Below are positions 13,869 to 27,069 of a DNA stretch of 64,000 nucleotides, one piece after another; positions within the stretch are counted from its first letter, which is position 1, and every line of letters begins with the position of its first letter. The notes beneath the pieces are model-generated. The model was not told the origin of the DNA and searched no databases. It saw nothing but the letters and a program-made list of their open reading frames with translations. This DNA is from Colletes latitarsis (taxonomy: Eukaryota; Arthropoda; Insecta; Hymenoptera; Colletidae). The stretch lies in NCBI RefSeq assembly GCF_051014445.1, contig NC_135137.1:21577501-21641500 (forward strand). The letters run 5' to 3'. The position numbers and the translations under genes are program-made.

Positions 13869-16800
13869 AAAATATTGATCGAAACCAGGTTTAGTTGACT
13901 ATTTCAGTGTGGTACCACATTACTATGTGATTCAAACCAGAGAAAACCAAGGATCTGGCCATCAAGAATGCGGAATAGGCAAAATCATGAGCCAGATGAG
14001 GGCATAACCCAGACCTAACCCAGACCTAACCTGTGTTACCGACTAAAATACTGACCGAATCCGAGTTTAATTGACTGTAACTGTTTGGTACCACGTTACT
14101 ACGTGATTCAAACCCGACAAAACACAGGATCTGGCCAACAAGTATGCGGAAAAGGCAAAATCATGAGCTAGATGCGGGCATTTCCCAGGCCTAACCCTGA
14201 CCTAACCGGTGTTACCGACTAAAATACTGACCGAATCCACGTATAATTGACTGTTACTGTGTGGTTCCACATTACTATGTGAATCAAACCCGAAAAAACC
14301 CAGGATCTGGCCAACGAGTATGCGAAGAAGGCAAAATCATGAGCTAGATGCCGGCATTTCCCAGGCCTAACCCAGACCTAACCTTTGTTATCCTCGAAAA
14401 TATTGATCGAAACCAGGTTTAATTGACTGTTTCAATGTGTTACCACATTACTACGTGATTCAAACCCGAAAGAACCCAGAATCTGGCCAACAAGTTTGCG
14501 AAGAAGGCAAAATCATGAGCCAGATGCGGGCATTTCCCAGGCCTAACCCTGACCTAACCGGTGTTACCGACTAAAATACTGACCGAATCCAGGTATAATT
14601 GACTGTTACTGTGTGGTTCCACATTACTACGTGATTCAAACCAGAGAAAACCAAGGCTCTGGCAAACAAGTATGCGAAGAAGGCAAAATCATGAGCCAGA
14701 TGCGGGCATAACCCAGACCTAACCCAGACCTAACCGGTGTTATCCTCTAAAATATTCATCGAAATCAGGTTAAATGGACTGTTTCAGTCTGGTGCCACAT
14801 TACTACGTGATTCAAACCCGAAAAAACCCAGGATCTGTACAACAAGTATGCGAAGAAGGTAAAATCATGAGCTAGATGCGGGCATAACCCAGACCTAACC
14901 CAGACCTAACCGGTGTTATCCTCTAAAATATTGATCGAAACCAGGTTTAATTGACTGTTTCACTGTGGTACCACATTATTACGTGATTCAAACCAGAGAA
15001 AACCAAGGATCTGGCCATCAAGAATGCGGAATAGGCAAAATCATGAGCCAGATGAGGGCATAACCCAGACCTAACCCAGACCTAACCGGTGTTATGTTCA
15101 AAAATGTGAATCGAAACCAGGTTTAATTGATTGTTTCAGTGTGGTACCACAATACTACGTGTTTCAAACCCGAAAAAACCCAGGATCTGGCCAACAAGTA
15201 TGCGAAGAAGGTAAAATCATGAGCCAGATGCGGGCATTTCCCAGGCCTAACCCAGACCTAACCGGTGTTATGTTCAAAAATGTGAATCGAAACCAGGTTT
15301 AATTGATTGTTTCAGTGTGGTACCACAATACTACGTGATTCAAACCCGAAAAAACCCAGGATCTGGCCAACAAGTATGCGAAGAAGGTAAAATCATGAGC
15401 CAGATGCGGGCATTTCCCAGGCCTAACCCAGACCTAACCAGTGTTACCGACTAAAATACTGACCGAATCCAGGTATAATTGACTGTTTCAGTGTGGTACC
15501 ACATTACTATATGATTCAAACCCGAAAAAACACAAGATCTGGCCAACAAGTACATGAAAGAGGCAAAATCATGAGCGAGATGCGGGCATAACCCAGGCCT
15601 AACCTAGACCTAACCGGTGTTATCCTCTAAAATATTGATCGAAACCAGGTTTAATTGACTGTTTCACTGTGGTACCACATTATTACGTGATTCAAACCAG
15701 AGAAAACCAAGGATCTGGCCAACAAGTATGCGAAGAAGGTAAAGTCATGAGACAGATGCGGGCATAACCCAGAACTAACCCAGACCTAGCCGGTGTAATC
15801 CTCGAAAATGTGGATCGAAACCAGGTTTAGTTGACTATTTCAGTGTGGTACCACATTACTACGTGATTCAAACCAGAGAAAACCAAGGATCTGGCCATCA
15901 AGAATGCGGAATAGGCAAAATCATGAGCCAGATGAGGGCATAACCCAGACCTAACGCAGACCTAACCGGTGTTATGTTCAAAAATGTGAATCGAAACCAG
16001 GTTTAATTGATTGTTTCAGTGTGGTACCACAATACTACGTGATTCAAACCCGAAAAAACCCAGGATCTGGCCAACAAGTATGCGAAGAAGGCAAATTTAT
16101 GAGCCAGATGCTGGCATTACCCAGACCTAAGCCAGACCTAACCAGTGTTATCCTCTAAAATATTGATCGAAACCAGGTTTAATTGACTGTTTCAGTGTGG
16201 TACCACATTACTACGTGATTCAAACCCGAAAGAACCCAGGATCTGGCCAACAAGTTTGCGAAGAAGGCAAAATCATGAGCCAGATGCGGGCATAACCCAG
16301 ACCTAACCCAGACCTAACCGGTGTTATCCTCTAAAATATTGATCGAAACCAGGTTTAATTGGCTGTTTCAGTGTGGTACCACATTACTACGTGATTCAAA
16401 CCAGAGAAAACCAAGGATCTGGCCAACAAGTATGCCACGAAGGCAAAATCATGAGCCAGATGCAGACATAACCCAGACCTAACCCACACCTAACCGGTGT
16501 TACCGACTAAAATACTGGCCGAATCCACGTATAATTGACTGTTACTGTGTGGTTCCACATTACTATGTGAATCAAACCCGAAAAGACCCAGGATCTGGCC
16601 AACAAGTATGCGAAGAAGGCAAAATCATGAGCTAGATGCTCGCATTTCCCAGGCCTAACCCAGCCCTAACCTTTGTTGTCCTCTAAAATATTGATCGAAA
16701 CCAGGTTTAATTGACTGTTTCAATGTTTTACCACATTACTACGTGATTCAAACCCGAAAGAACCCAGAATCTGGCCAACAAGCTTGCGAAGAAAGCAAAA

Positions 16801-19800
16801 TCATGAGCCAGATGCGGGCATTTCCCAGGCCTAACCCTGACCAAACCGGTGTTACCGACTAAAATACTGACCGAATCCAGGTATAATTGACTGTTACTGT
16901 GTGGTTCCACATTACTACGTGATTCAAACCAGAGAAAACCAAGGCTCTGGCAAACAATAATGCGGACAAGGCAAAATCATGAGCCAGATGCGGGTATAAC
17001 CCAGACGTAACCCAGACCTAACCGGAGTTATCCTCTAAAATATTGATCGAAACCAAGTTTAATGGACTGTCTCCGTGTGGAACCATATTACTACGTGATT
17101 CGAACCCTAAAAAACCCAGGTTCTGGCCAACAAGTATCCGAAGAAGGCAAAATCATGAGCCAGATGCGGGCATAACCCACACCTAACCCAGACCTAACCG
17201 GTGTTATCCTCTAAAACATTCATCCAAACCAAGTTTAATGGACTGTTTCAGTCTGGTTCCACATTACTACGTGATTCAAACCCGAAAAATCCCAGGATCT
17301 GTAGAACAAGTATGCGAAGAAGGTAAAATCATGAGCCAGATGCGGGCATAATCCAGACCTAACCCAGACCTAACCGGTGTTATCCTCTAAAATATTGATC
17401 GAAACCAGGTTTAATTGACTGTTTCACTGTGGTACCACATTAATACGTGATTGAAACCAAAGAAAACAAAGGATCTGGCCAACATGAATGCGGAATAGGC
17501 AAAATCGTGAGTCAGATGCGGGCATAACCCAGACCTAACCCAGACCTAACCGGTGTTACCGACTAAAATACTGACCGAATCCAGGTATAATTGACTGTTT
17601 CAGTGTGGTACCACATTACTATATGATTCAAACCCGAAAAAACACAAGATCTGGCCAACAAGTACATGAAAGAGGCAAAATCATGAGCGAGATACGGGCA
17701 TAACCCAGGCCTAACCTAGACCTAACCGGTGTTATCCTCTAAAATATTGATCGAAACCAAGTTTAATGGACTGTTTCGGTGTGGTACCACATTATTACGT
17801 GATTCAAACCCGGAAAAACGCAGGATCTGTCCAACAAGTATGCGAAGAAGGTAAAATCATGAGCCAGATGCGGGCATAACCCAGACCTAACCCAGACCTA
17901 ACCGGTGTTATCCTCTAAAATATTGATCGAAACCAGGTTTAATTGACTGTTCCACTGTGGTACCACATTATTACGTGATTCAAACCAGAGAAAACCAAGG
18001 ATCTGGCCAACAAGTATGCGAAGAAGGTAAAGTCATGAGACAGATGCGGGCATAACCCAGAACTAACCCAGACCTAGCCGGTGTAATCCTCGAAAATGTG
18101 GATCGAAACCAGGTTTAGTTGACTATTTCAGTGTGGTACCACATTACTACGTGATTCAAACCAGAGAAAACCAAGGATCTGGCCAACAAGAATGCGGAAT
18201 AGGCAAAATCATGAGGCAGATGCGGGCATAACCCAGACCTAACCCAGACCTAACCGGTGTTATGTTCAAAAATGTGAATCGAAACCAGGTTTAATTGATT
18301 GTTTCAGTGTGGTACCACAATACTACGTGATTCAAACCCGAAAAAACCCAGGATCTGGCCAAGAAGTATGCGAAGAAGGCAAATGTATGAGCCAGATGCT
18401 GGCAATCCCCAGACCTAAGCCAGACCTAACCAGTGTTATCCTCTAAAATATTGATCGAAACCAGGTTGAATTGACTGTTTCAGTGTGGTACCACATTACT
18501 ACGTGATTCAAACCCGAAAGAACCCAGGATCTGGCCAACAAGTTTGCGAAGAAGGCAAAATCATGAGCCAGATGCGGGCATAACCCAGACCTAACCCAGA
18601 CCTACCCGGTGTTATCCTCTAAAATATTGATCGAAACCAGGTTTAATTGTCTGTTTCAGTGTGGTACCACATTACTACGTGATTCAAACCAGAGAAAACC
18701 AAGGATCTGGCCAACAAGTATGCGGAAAAGGCAAAATCATGAGCGAGATGCGGGCATAACCCAGACCTAGGCCAGACCTAACCGGTGTTATCCTCTATAA
18801 TATTGATCGAAACCAGGTTTAATTGTCTCTTTCACTGTGGTACCACATTATTACGTGATTCAAACCAGAGAAAACCAAGGATCTGGCCAACAAGTATGCG
18901 GAAAAGGCAAAATCATGAGCCACATGCGGGCATTACCCAGGCCTAACCCAGACCTAACCGGTGTTATGTTCAAAAATGTGAATCGAAACCAGGTTTAATT
19001 GATTGTTTCAGTGTGGTACCACAATACTACGTGATTCCAACCCCAAAAAACCTGGGATCTGGCCAACATGTATGCGCAGAAGGCAAAATCATGAGCCAGA
19101 TGAGGGCATAACCCAGACCTAACCCAGACCTAACCGGTATTATCCTCTAAAATATTGATCGAAACCAGGTTTAATTGTCTGTTTCAGTGTGGTACCACAT
19201 TACTACGTGATTCAAACCAGAGAAAACCAAGGATCTGGCCAACAAGTATGCCAAGAAGGCAAAATCATGAGCCAGATGCAGACATAACCCAGACCTAACC
19301 CAGACCTAACCGGTGTTACCGACTAAAATACTGACCGAATCCCAGTTTAATTGACTGTAACTGTTTGGTACCACGTTACTACGTGATTCAAACCCGAAAA
19401 AACGCAGGATCTGGCCAACAAGTTTGCGAAGAAGGCAAAATCATGAGCCAGATGCGGGCATAACCCAGACCTAACCCAGACCTAACCGGTGTTATGTTCA
19501 AAAATGTGAATCGAAACCAGGTTTAATTGATTGTTTCAGTGTGGTACCACAATACTACGTGATTCAAACCCCAAAAAACCTGGGATCTGGCCAACATGTA
19601 TGCGCAGAAGGCAAAATCATGAGCCAGATGAGGGCATAACCCAGACCTAACCCAGACCTACCCGGTGTTATCCTCTAAAATATTGATCGAAACCAGGATT
19701 GATTGATTGTTTCAGTGTGGTACCACAATACTACGTGATTCAAACCCCAAAAAACCTAGGATCTGGCCAACATGTATGCGCAGAAGGCAAAATCATGAGC

Positions 19801-22800
19801 AAGATGCGGGCATAACCCAGACGTAACCCAGACCTAACCGGTGTTACCGACTAAAATACTGACCGAATCCAGCTTTAATTGACTGTTAGTGTGTGGTTCC
19901 ACATTACTACGTGATTGAAACCCGAAAAAAACCCAGGATCTGGCCAACAAGTATGCGAAGAAGGCAAAATCATGAGCCAGATGCGGGCATAACCCAGACC
20001 TAACCCAGACCTAACCGGTGTTATGTTCAAAAATGTGAATCGAAACCAGGTTTAATTGATTGTTTCAGTGTGGTACCACAATACTACGTGATTCAAACCC
20101 CAAAAAACCTGGGATCTGGCCAACATGTATGCGCAGAAGGCAAAATCATGAGCCAGATGAGGGCATAACCCAGACCTAACCCAGACCTAACCGGTGTTAC
20201 CGACTAAAATACTGACCGAATCCAGCTTTAATTGACTGTTAGTGTGTGGTTCCACATTACTACGTGATTCAAACCCGAAAAAAACCCAGGATCTGGCCAG
20301 CAAGTATGTGAAGAAGGCAAAATCATGAGCCAGATGCGGGCATAACCCAGACCTAACCCAGACCTAACCGGTGTTATGTTCAAAAATGTGAATCGAAACC
20401 AGGTTTAATTGATTGTTTCAGTGTGGTACCACAATACTACGTGATTCAAACCCCAAAAAACCTAGGATCTGGCCAACATGTATGCGCAGAAGGCAAAATC
20501 ATGAGCCAGATGAGGGCATAACCCAGACCTAACCCAGACCTAACCGGTGTTATCCTCTAAAATATTGATCGAAACCAAGTTTAATGGACTGTTTCGGTGT
20601 GGTACCACATTATTACGTGATTCAAACCCGGAAAAACGCAGGATCTGTCCAACAAGTATGCGAAGAAGGTAAAATCATGAGCCAGATGCGGGCATTTCGC
20701 AGGCTTAACCCAGACCTAACCGGTGTTACCGACTAAAATACTTACCGAATCCAGGTATAATTGACTGTTATTGTGTGGTTCCACATTACTATGTGATTCA
20801 AACCCGAAAAAACCCAGGATCTGGCCAACAAGTATGCGAAGAAGGCAAAATCATGAGCCAGATGCGGGCATAACCCAGACCTAACCCACACCTAACCGGT
20901 GTTATCCTCTAAAACATTCATCCAAACCAAGTTTAATGGACTGTTTCAGTCTGGTTCCACATTACTACGTGATTCAAACCAGAGAAAACCAAGGATCTGG
21001 CCAACAAGTATGCGAAGAAGGTAAAGTCATGAGACAGATGCGGGCATAACCCAGAACTAACCCAGACCTAGCCGGTGTAATCCTCGAAAATGTGGATCGA
21101 AACCAGGTTTAGTTGACTGTTTCAGTGTGGTACCACATTACTACGTGATTCAAACCCGAAAGAACCCAGGATCTGGCCAACAAGTTTGCGAAGAAGGCAA
21201 AATCATGAGCCAGATGCGGGCATAACCCAGACCTAACCCAGACCTACCCGGTGTTATCCTCTAAAATATTGATCCAAACCAGGTTTAATTGTCTGTTTCA
21301 GTGTGGTACCACATTACTACGTGATTCAAACCAGAGAAAACCAAGGATCTGGCCAACAAGTATGCGGAAAAGGCAAAATCATGAGCGAGATGCGGGCATA
21401 ACCCAGACCTAAGCCAGACCTAACCGGTGTTATCCTCTATAATATTGATCGACACCAGGTTTAATTGACTCTTTCACTGTGGTACCACATTATTACGTGA
21501 TTCAAACCAGAGAAAACCAAGGATCTGGCCAACAAGTATGCGGAAAAGGCAAAATCATGAGCCACATGCGGGCATTACCCAGGCCTAACCCAGACCTAAC
21601 CGGTGTTACCGACTAAAATACTGACCGAATCCGAGTTTAATTGACTGTAACTGTTTGGTACCACAATACTACGTGATTCAAACCAGAAAAAACGCAGGAT
21701 CTGGCCAACAAGTATGCGAAGAATGCAAAATTATGAGCCAGATGCGAGCATAACCCAGACCTAACCCAGACCTAACCGGTGTTATCCTCTAAAATATTGA
21801 TCGAAACCAGGTTTAATTGTCTGTTTCAGTGTGGTACCACATTACTACGTGATTCAAACCAGAGAAAACCAAGGATCTGGCCAACAAGTATGCCAAGAAG
21901 ACAAAATCATGAGCCAGATGCAGACATAACCCAGACCTAACCCAGACCTAACCGGTGTTACCGACTAAAATACTGACCGAATCCCAGTTTAATTGACTGT
22001 AACTGTTTGGTACCGCGTTACTACGTGATTCAAACCCGAAAAAACGCAGGATCTGGCCAACAAGTTTGCGAAGTAGGCAAAATCATGAGCTAGATGCGGG
22101 CATAACCCAGACCTAACCCAGACCTAACCGGTGTTATGTTCAAAAATGTGAATCGAAACCAGGTTTAATTGATTGTTTCAGTGTGGTACCACAATACTAC
22201 GTGATTCAAACCCCAAAAAACCTAGGATCTGGCCAACATGCATGCGCAGAAGGCAAAATCATGAGCCAGATGCGGGCATAACCCAGACCTAACCCAGACC
22301 TAACCGGTGTTATCCTCTAAAATATTGATCGAAACCAAGTTTAATGGACTGTTTCAGTGTGGTACCACATTATTACGTGATTCAAACCCGGAAAAACGCA
22401 GGATCTGTCCAACAAGTATGCGAAGAAGGTAAAATCATGAGCCAGATGCGGGCATTTCGCAGGCTTAACCCAGACCTAACCGGTGTTACCGACTAAAATA
22501 CTTACCGAATCCAGGTATAATTGACTGTTATTGTGTGGTTCCACATTACTATGTGATTCAAACCCGAAAATACCCAGGATCTGGCCAACAAGTATGCGAA
22601 GAAGGCAAAATCATGAGCCAGATGCGGGCATTTCCCAGGCCTAACCCTGACCGAACCGGTGTTACCGACTAAAATACTGACCGAATCCATGTATAATTGA
22701 CTGTTACTGTGTGGCTCCACATTACTACGTGATTCAAACCAGAGAAAACCAAGGCTCTGGCAAACAATAATGCGGACAAGGCAAAATCATGAGTCAGATG

Positions 22801-23104
22801 CGGGTATAACCCAGACGTAACCCAGACCTAACCGGAGTTATCCTCTAAAATATTGATCGAAACCAAGTTTAACGGACTGTCTCCGTGTGGAACCACATTA
22901 CTACGTGATTCGAACCCTAAAAAACCCAGGATCTGGCCAACAAGTATGCGAAGAAGGCAAAATCATGAGCCAGATGCGGGCATAACCCAGACCTAACCCA
23001 GACCTAACCGTTGTAATCCTCTAAAACATTCATCGAAACCAAGTTAAATGGACTGTTTCAGTCTGGTGCCACATTACTACGTGATTCAAACCCGAAAAAA
23101 CCCA
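13869..23104. repeat. Satellite mosaic with the TTATGTTC monomer class
   Basis: About 52 monomers. A class with linker TTATGTTCAAAAATGTGAATCG and site CCACAATACTACG becomes frequent (for example 15092, 15269, 18964, 19492, 20021 and 20374). Local repeats include a 352-bp dimer at about 19845-20480, a 1760-bp offset (ten monomers) between 20555-20870 and 22315-22630, and an offset of about 2642 bp between 18480-18900 and 21122-21540. A class with CTGGCAAACAATAATGCGGACAAGG, followed by one with GTCTCCGTGTGGAACC, appears near 16920-17090 and 22740-22900. No gene is visible. Confidence 0.82.
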
Positions 23105-24864
23105 GGATCTGTACAACAAGTATGCGAAGAAGGTAAAATCATGAGCCAGATGCGGGCATAACCCAGACCTAACCCAGACCTAACCGGTGTTATCCTCTAA
23201 AACATTGATCGAAACCAGGTTTAATTGACTGTTTCACTGTGGTACCACATTATTACGTGATTCAAACCAGAGAAAACCAAGGATCTGGCCAACAAGTATG
23301 CGAAGAAGGTAAAGTCATGAGACAGATGCGGGCATAACCCAGAACTAACCCAGACCTAGCCGGTGTAATGCTCGAAAATGTGGATCGAAACCAGGTTTAG
23401 TTGACTATTTCAGTGTGGTACCACATTACTACGTGATTGAAACCAAAGAAAACCAAGGATCTGGCCAACATGAATGCGGAATAGGCAAAATCGTGAGCCA
23501 GATGCGGGCATAACCCAGACCTAACCCAGACCTAACCGGTGTTACCGACTAAAATACTGACCGAATCCAGGTATAATTGACTGTTTCAGTGTGGTACCAC
23601 ATTACTATATGATTCAAACCCGAAAAAACACAAGATCTGGCCAACAAGTACATGAAAGAGGCAAAATCATGAGCGAGATGCGGGCATAACCCAGGCCTAA
23701 CCTAGACCTAACCGGTGTTATCCTCTAAAATATTGATCGAAACCAGGTTCAATTGACTGTTTCACTGTGGTACCACATTATTACGTGATTCAAACCAGAG
23801 AAAACCAAGGATCTGGCCAACAAGTATGCGAAGAAGGTAAAGTCATGAGACAGATGCGGGCATAACCCAGAACTAACCCAGACCTAGCCGGTGTAATCCT
23901 CGAAAATGTGGATCGAAACCAGGTTTAGTTGACTATTTCAGTGTTGTACCACATTACTACGTGATTCAAACCAGAGAAAACCCAGGATCTGTACAACAAG
24001 TACGCGAAGAAGGTAAAATCATGAGCCAGATGCGGGCATAACCCAGACCTAACCCAGACCTAACCGGTGTTATCCTCTAAAATATTGATCGAAACCAGGT
24101 TTAATTGACTGTTTCACTGTGGTACCACGTTATTACGTGATTCAAACCAGAGAAAACCAAGGATCTGGCCAACAAGTATGCGAAGAAGGTAAAGTCATGA
24201 GACAGATGCGGGCATAACCCAGAACTAACCCAGACCTAGCCGGTGTAATCCTCGAAAATGTGGATCGAAACCAGGTTTAGTTGACTATTTCAGTGTGGTA
24301 CCACATTACTACGTGACTGAAACCAAAGAAAACCAAGGATCTGGCCAACATGAATGCGGAATAGGCAAAATCGTGAGCCAGATGCGGGCATAACCCAGAC
24401 CTAAGCCAGACCTAACCGGTGTTACCGACTAAAATAGTGACCGAATCCAGGTATAATTGACTGTTTCAGTGTGGTACCACATTACTATATGATTCAAACC
24501 CGAAAAAACACAAGATCTGGCCCACAAGTACATGAAAGAGGCAAAATCATGAGCTAGATACGGGCATAATCCAGGTCTAACCTAGACCTAACCGGTGTTA
24601 TCCTCTAAAATATTGATCGAAACCAGGTTTAATTGACTGTTTCACTGTGGTACCACATTATTACGTGATTCAAACCAGAGAAAACCAAGGATCTGGCCAA
24701 CAAGTATGCGAAGAAGGTAAAGTCATGAGACAGATGCGGGCATAACCCAGAACTAACCCAGACCTAGCCGGTGTAATCCTCGAAAATGTGGATCGAAACC
24801 AGATTTAGTTGACTATTTCAGTGTGGTACCACATTACTACGTGATTCAAACCAGAGAAAACCAA
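23105..24864. repeat. Five-monomer repeat, two copies of 880 bp
   Basis: Copies at 23105-23984 and 23985-24864 match at an offset of exactly 880 bp (5 x 176). Shared markers are GATCTGTACAACAAGTA at both starts, GTTACCGACT at 23541 and 24421, and the ACACAAGATCTGGCC monomer class. Both copies carry the CAGAACTAACC and CTAGCCGGTGTAAT variants. The block is a local tandem duplication of five monomers. Confidence 0.82.
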
Positions 24865-27069
24865 GGATCTGGCCAACAAGAATGCTGAATAGACAAAATC
24901 ATGAGGCAGATGCGGGCATAACCCAGACCTAACCCAGACCTAACCCAGACCTAACCGGTGTTATCCTCTAAAATATTGATCGAAACCAGGTTTAATTGAC
25001 TGTTTTAGTGTGGTACCACATTACTACGTGATTCAAACCCGAAAGAATCCAGGATCTGGCCAACAAGTTTGCGAAGAAGGCAAAATCATGAGCCAGATGC
25101 GGGCATAACCCAGACCTAACCCAGACCTACCCGGTGTTATCCTCTAAAATATTGATCGAAACCAGGTTTAATTGACTGTTTCAGTGTGGTACCACATTAC
25201 TACGTGATTCAAACCCGAAAGAATCCAGGATCTGGCCAACAAGTTTGCGAAGAAGGCAAAATCATGAGCCAGATGCGGGCATAACCCAGACCTAACCCAG
25301 ACCTACCCGGTGTTATCCTCTAAAATATTGATCGAAACCAGGTTTAATTGTCTGTTTCAGTGTGGTACCATATTACTACGTGATTCAAACCCGAAAGTAC
25401 CCGGGATCTGGCCAACAAGTATATGAAAAAGGCAAAATCATGAGCGAGATGCGGGCATAACCCAGGCCTAACCTAGACCTAACCGGTGTTATCCTCTAAA
25501 ATATTGATCGAAACCAGGTTTAATTGACTGTTTCACTGTGGTACCACATTATTACGTGATTCAAACCATAGAAAACCAAGGATCTGGCCAACAAGTTTGC
25601 GAAGAAGGCCAAATTATGAGCCAGATGCGGGCATAACCCAGACCTAACCCAGACCTTACCGGTGTTATCCTCTAAAATATTGATCGAAACCAGGTTTAAT
25701 TGACTGTTTCAATGTGGTACCACATTACTACGTGATTCAAACCCGAAAGTACCCGGGATCTGGCCTACAAGTTTGCGAAGAAGTCAAAATCATGAGCCAG
25801 ATGCGGGCATAACCCAGACCTAACCCAGACCTAACCGGTGTTATCCTCTAAAATATTGATCGAACCCAGATTTAATTGACTGTTTCAATGTGGTACCACA
25901 TTACTACGTGATTCAAACTAGAGAAAACCAAGGATCAGGCCTACAAGTATGCGGAAACGGCAAAACCATGAGCCAGATGCGGGCATAACCCAGACGTACC
26001 CCAGACCTAACCGGTGTTACCGACTAAAATACTGACCGAATCCAGCTTTAATTGACTGTCAGTGTGTGGTTCCACATTACTACGTGATTCAAACCCGAAA
26101 AAAACCCAGGATCTGGCCAACAAGTATGCGAAGAAGGCAATATCATGAGCCAGATGCGGGCATAACCCAGACCTAACCGGTGTTATCCTCTAAAATATTG
26201 ATCGAAACCAGGTTTAATTGACTGTTTCATTGTGGTACCACATTACTACGTGATTCAAACCCGAAAGTACCCGGGATCTGACCAACAAGTTTGCGAAGAA
26301 GGCAAAATCATGAGCCAGATGCGGGCATAACCCAGACCTAACCCAGACCTAACCGGTGTTATCCTCTAAAATATTGATCGAAACCAGGTTTAATTGACTG
26401 TTTCAATGTGGTACCACATTACTAGGTGATTCAAACCCGAAAGTACCCGAGATCTGGCCAACAAGTATATGAAAAAGGCAAAATCATGAGCGAGATGCGG
26501 GCATTACCCAGGCCTAACCCAGACCTAACCTGTGTTACCGACTAAAATACTGACCGAATCCGAGTTTAATTGACTGTAACTGTTTGGTACCACCATACTA
26601 CGTGATTCAATCCCGAAAAAATCCAGGATCTGGCCAACAAGTTTGCGAAGAAGGCAAAATCATGAGCCAGATGCAGGCACAACCTAGACCTAACCCATAC
26701 CTAACCGGTGTTATCCTCTAAAATATTGATCGAAACAAGGTTTAATTGACTGTTTCAATGTGGTACCACATTACTACGTGATTCAAAGCCGAAAGTACCC
26801 GGGATCTGGCCAACAAGTTTGCGAAGAAGGCAAAATCATGAGCCAGATACGGGCATAACCCAGACCTAAGCCAGACCTAACCGGTGTTATCCTCTAAAAT
26901 ATTGATCGAAACCAAGTTTAATGGACTGTTCCAGTGGGGTACCACATTACTACGTTATTCAAACCAGAGAAAACCAAGGTTCTGGCCAACAGGAATGCGG
27001 AAAAGGCAAAATCATGAGCCAGATGTGGACATAACCCATACCTAACCCAGACCTAACCGGTTTTATCCT
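24865..27069. repeat. Satellite mosaic including a 187-bp monomer
   Basis: About twelve and a half monomers. One near 24916-24959 has an extra 11-bp CCTAACCCAGA unit. Two neighbouring monomers with GTGGTACCACATTACTACG and GAAAGAATCCAGG (about 24990-25130 and 25170-25310) are near duplicates. The stretch 25870-26900, with the rare variant GGATCAGGCCTACAAG at about 25931, returns near 33960-34990. A shortened C-rich tail with a single CAGACCTAACC occurs near 26161-26180. No gene is visible. Confidence 0.8.
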
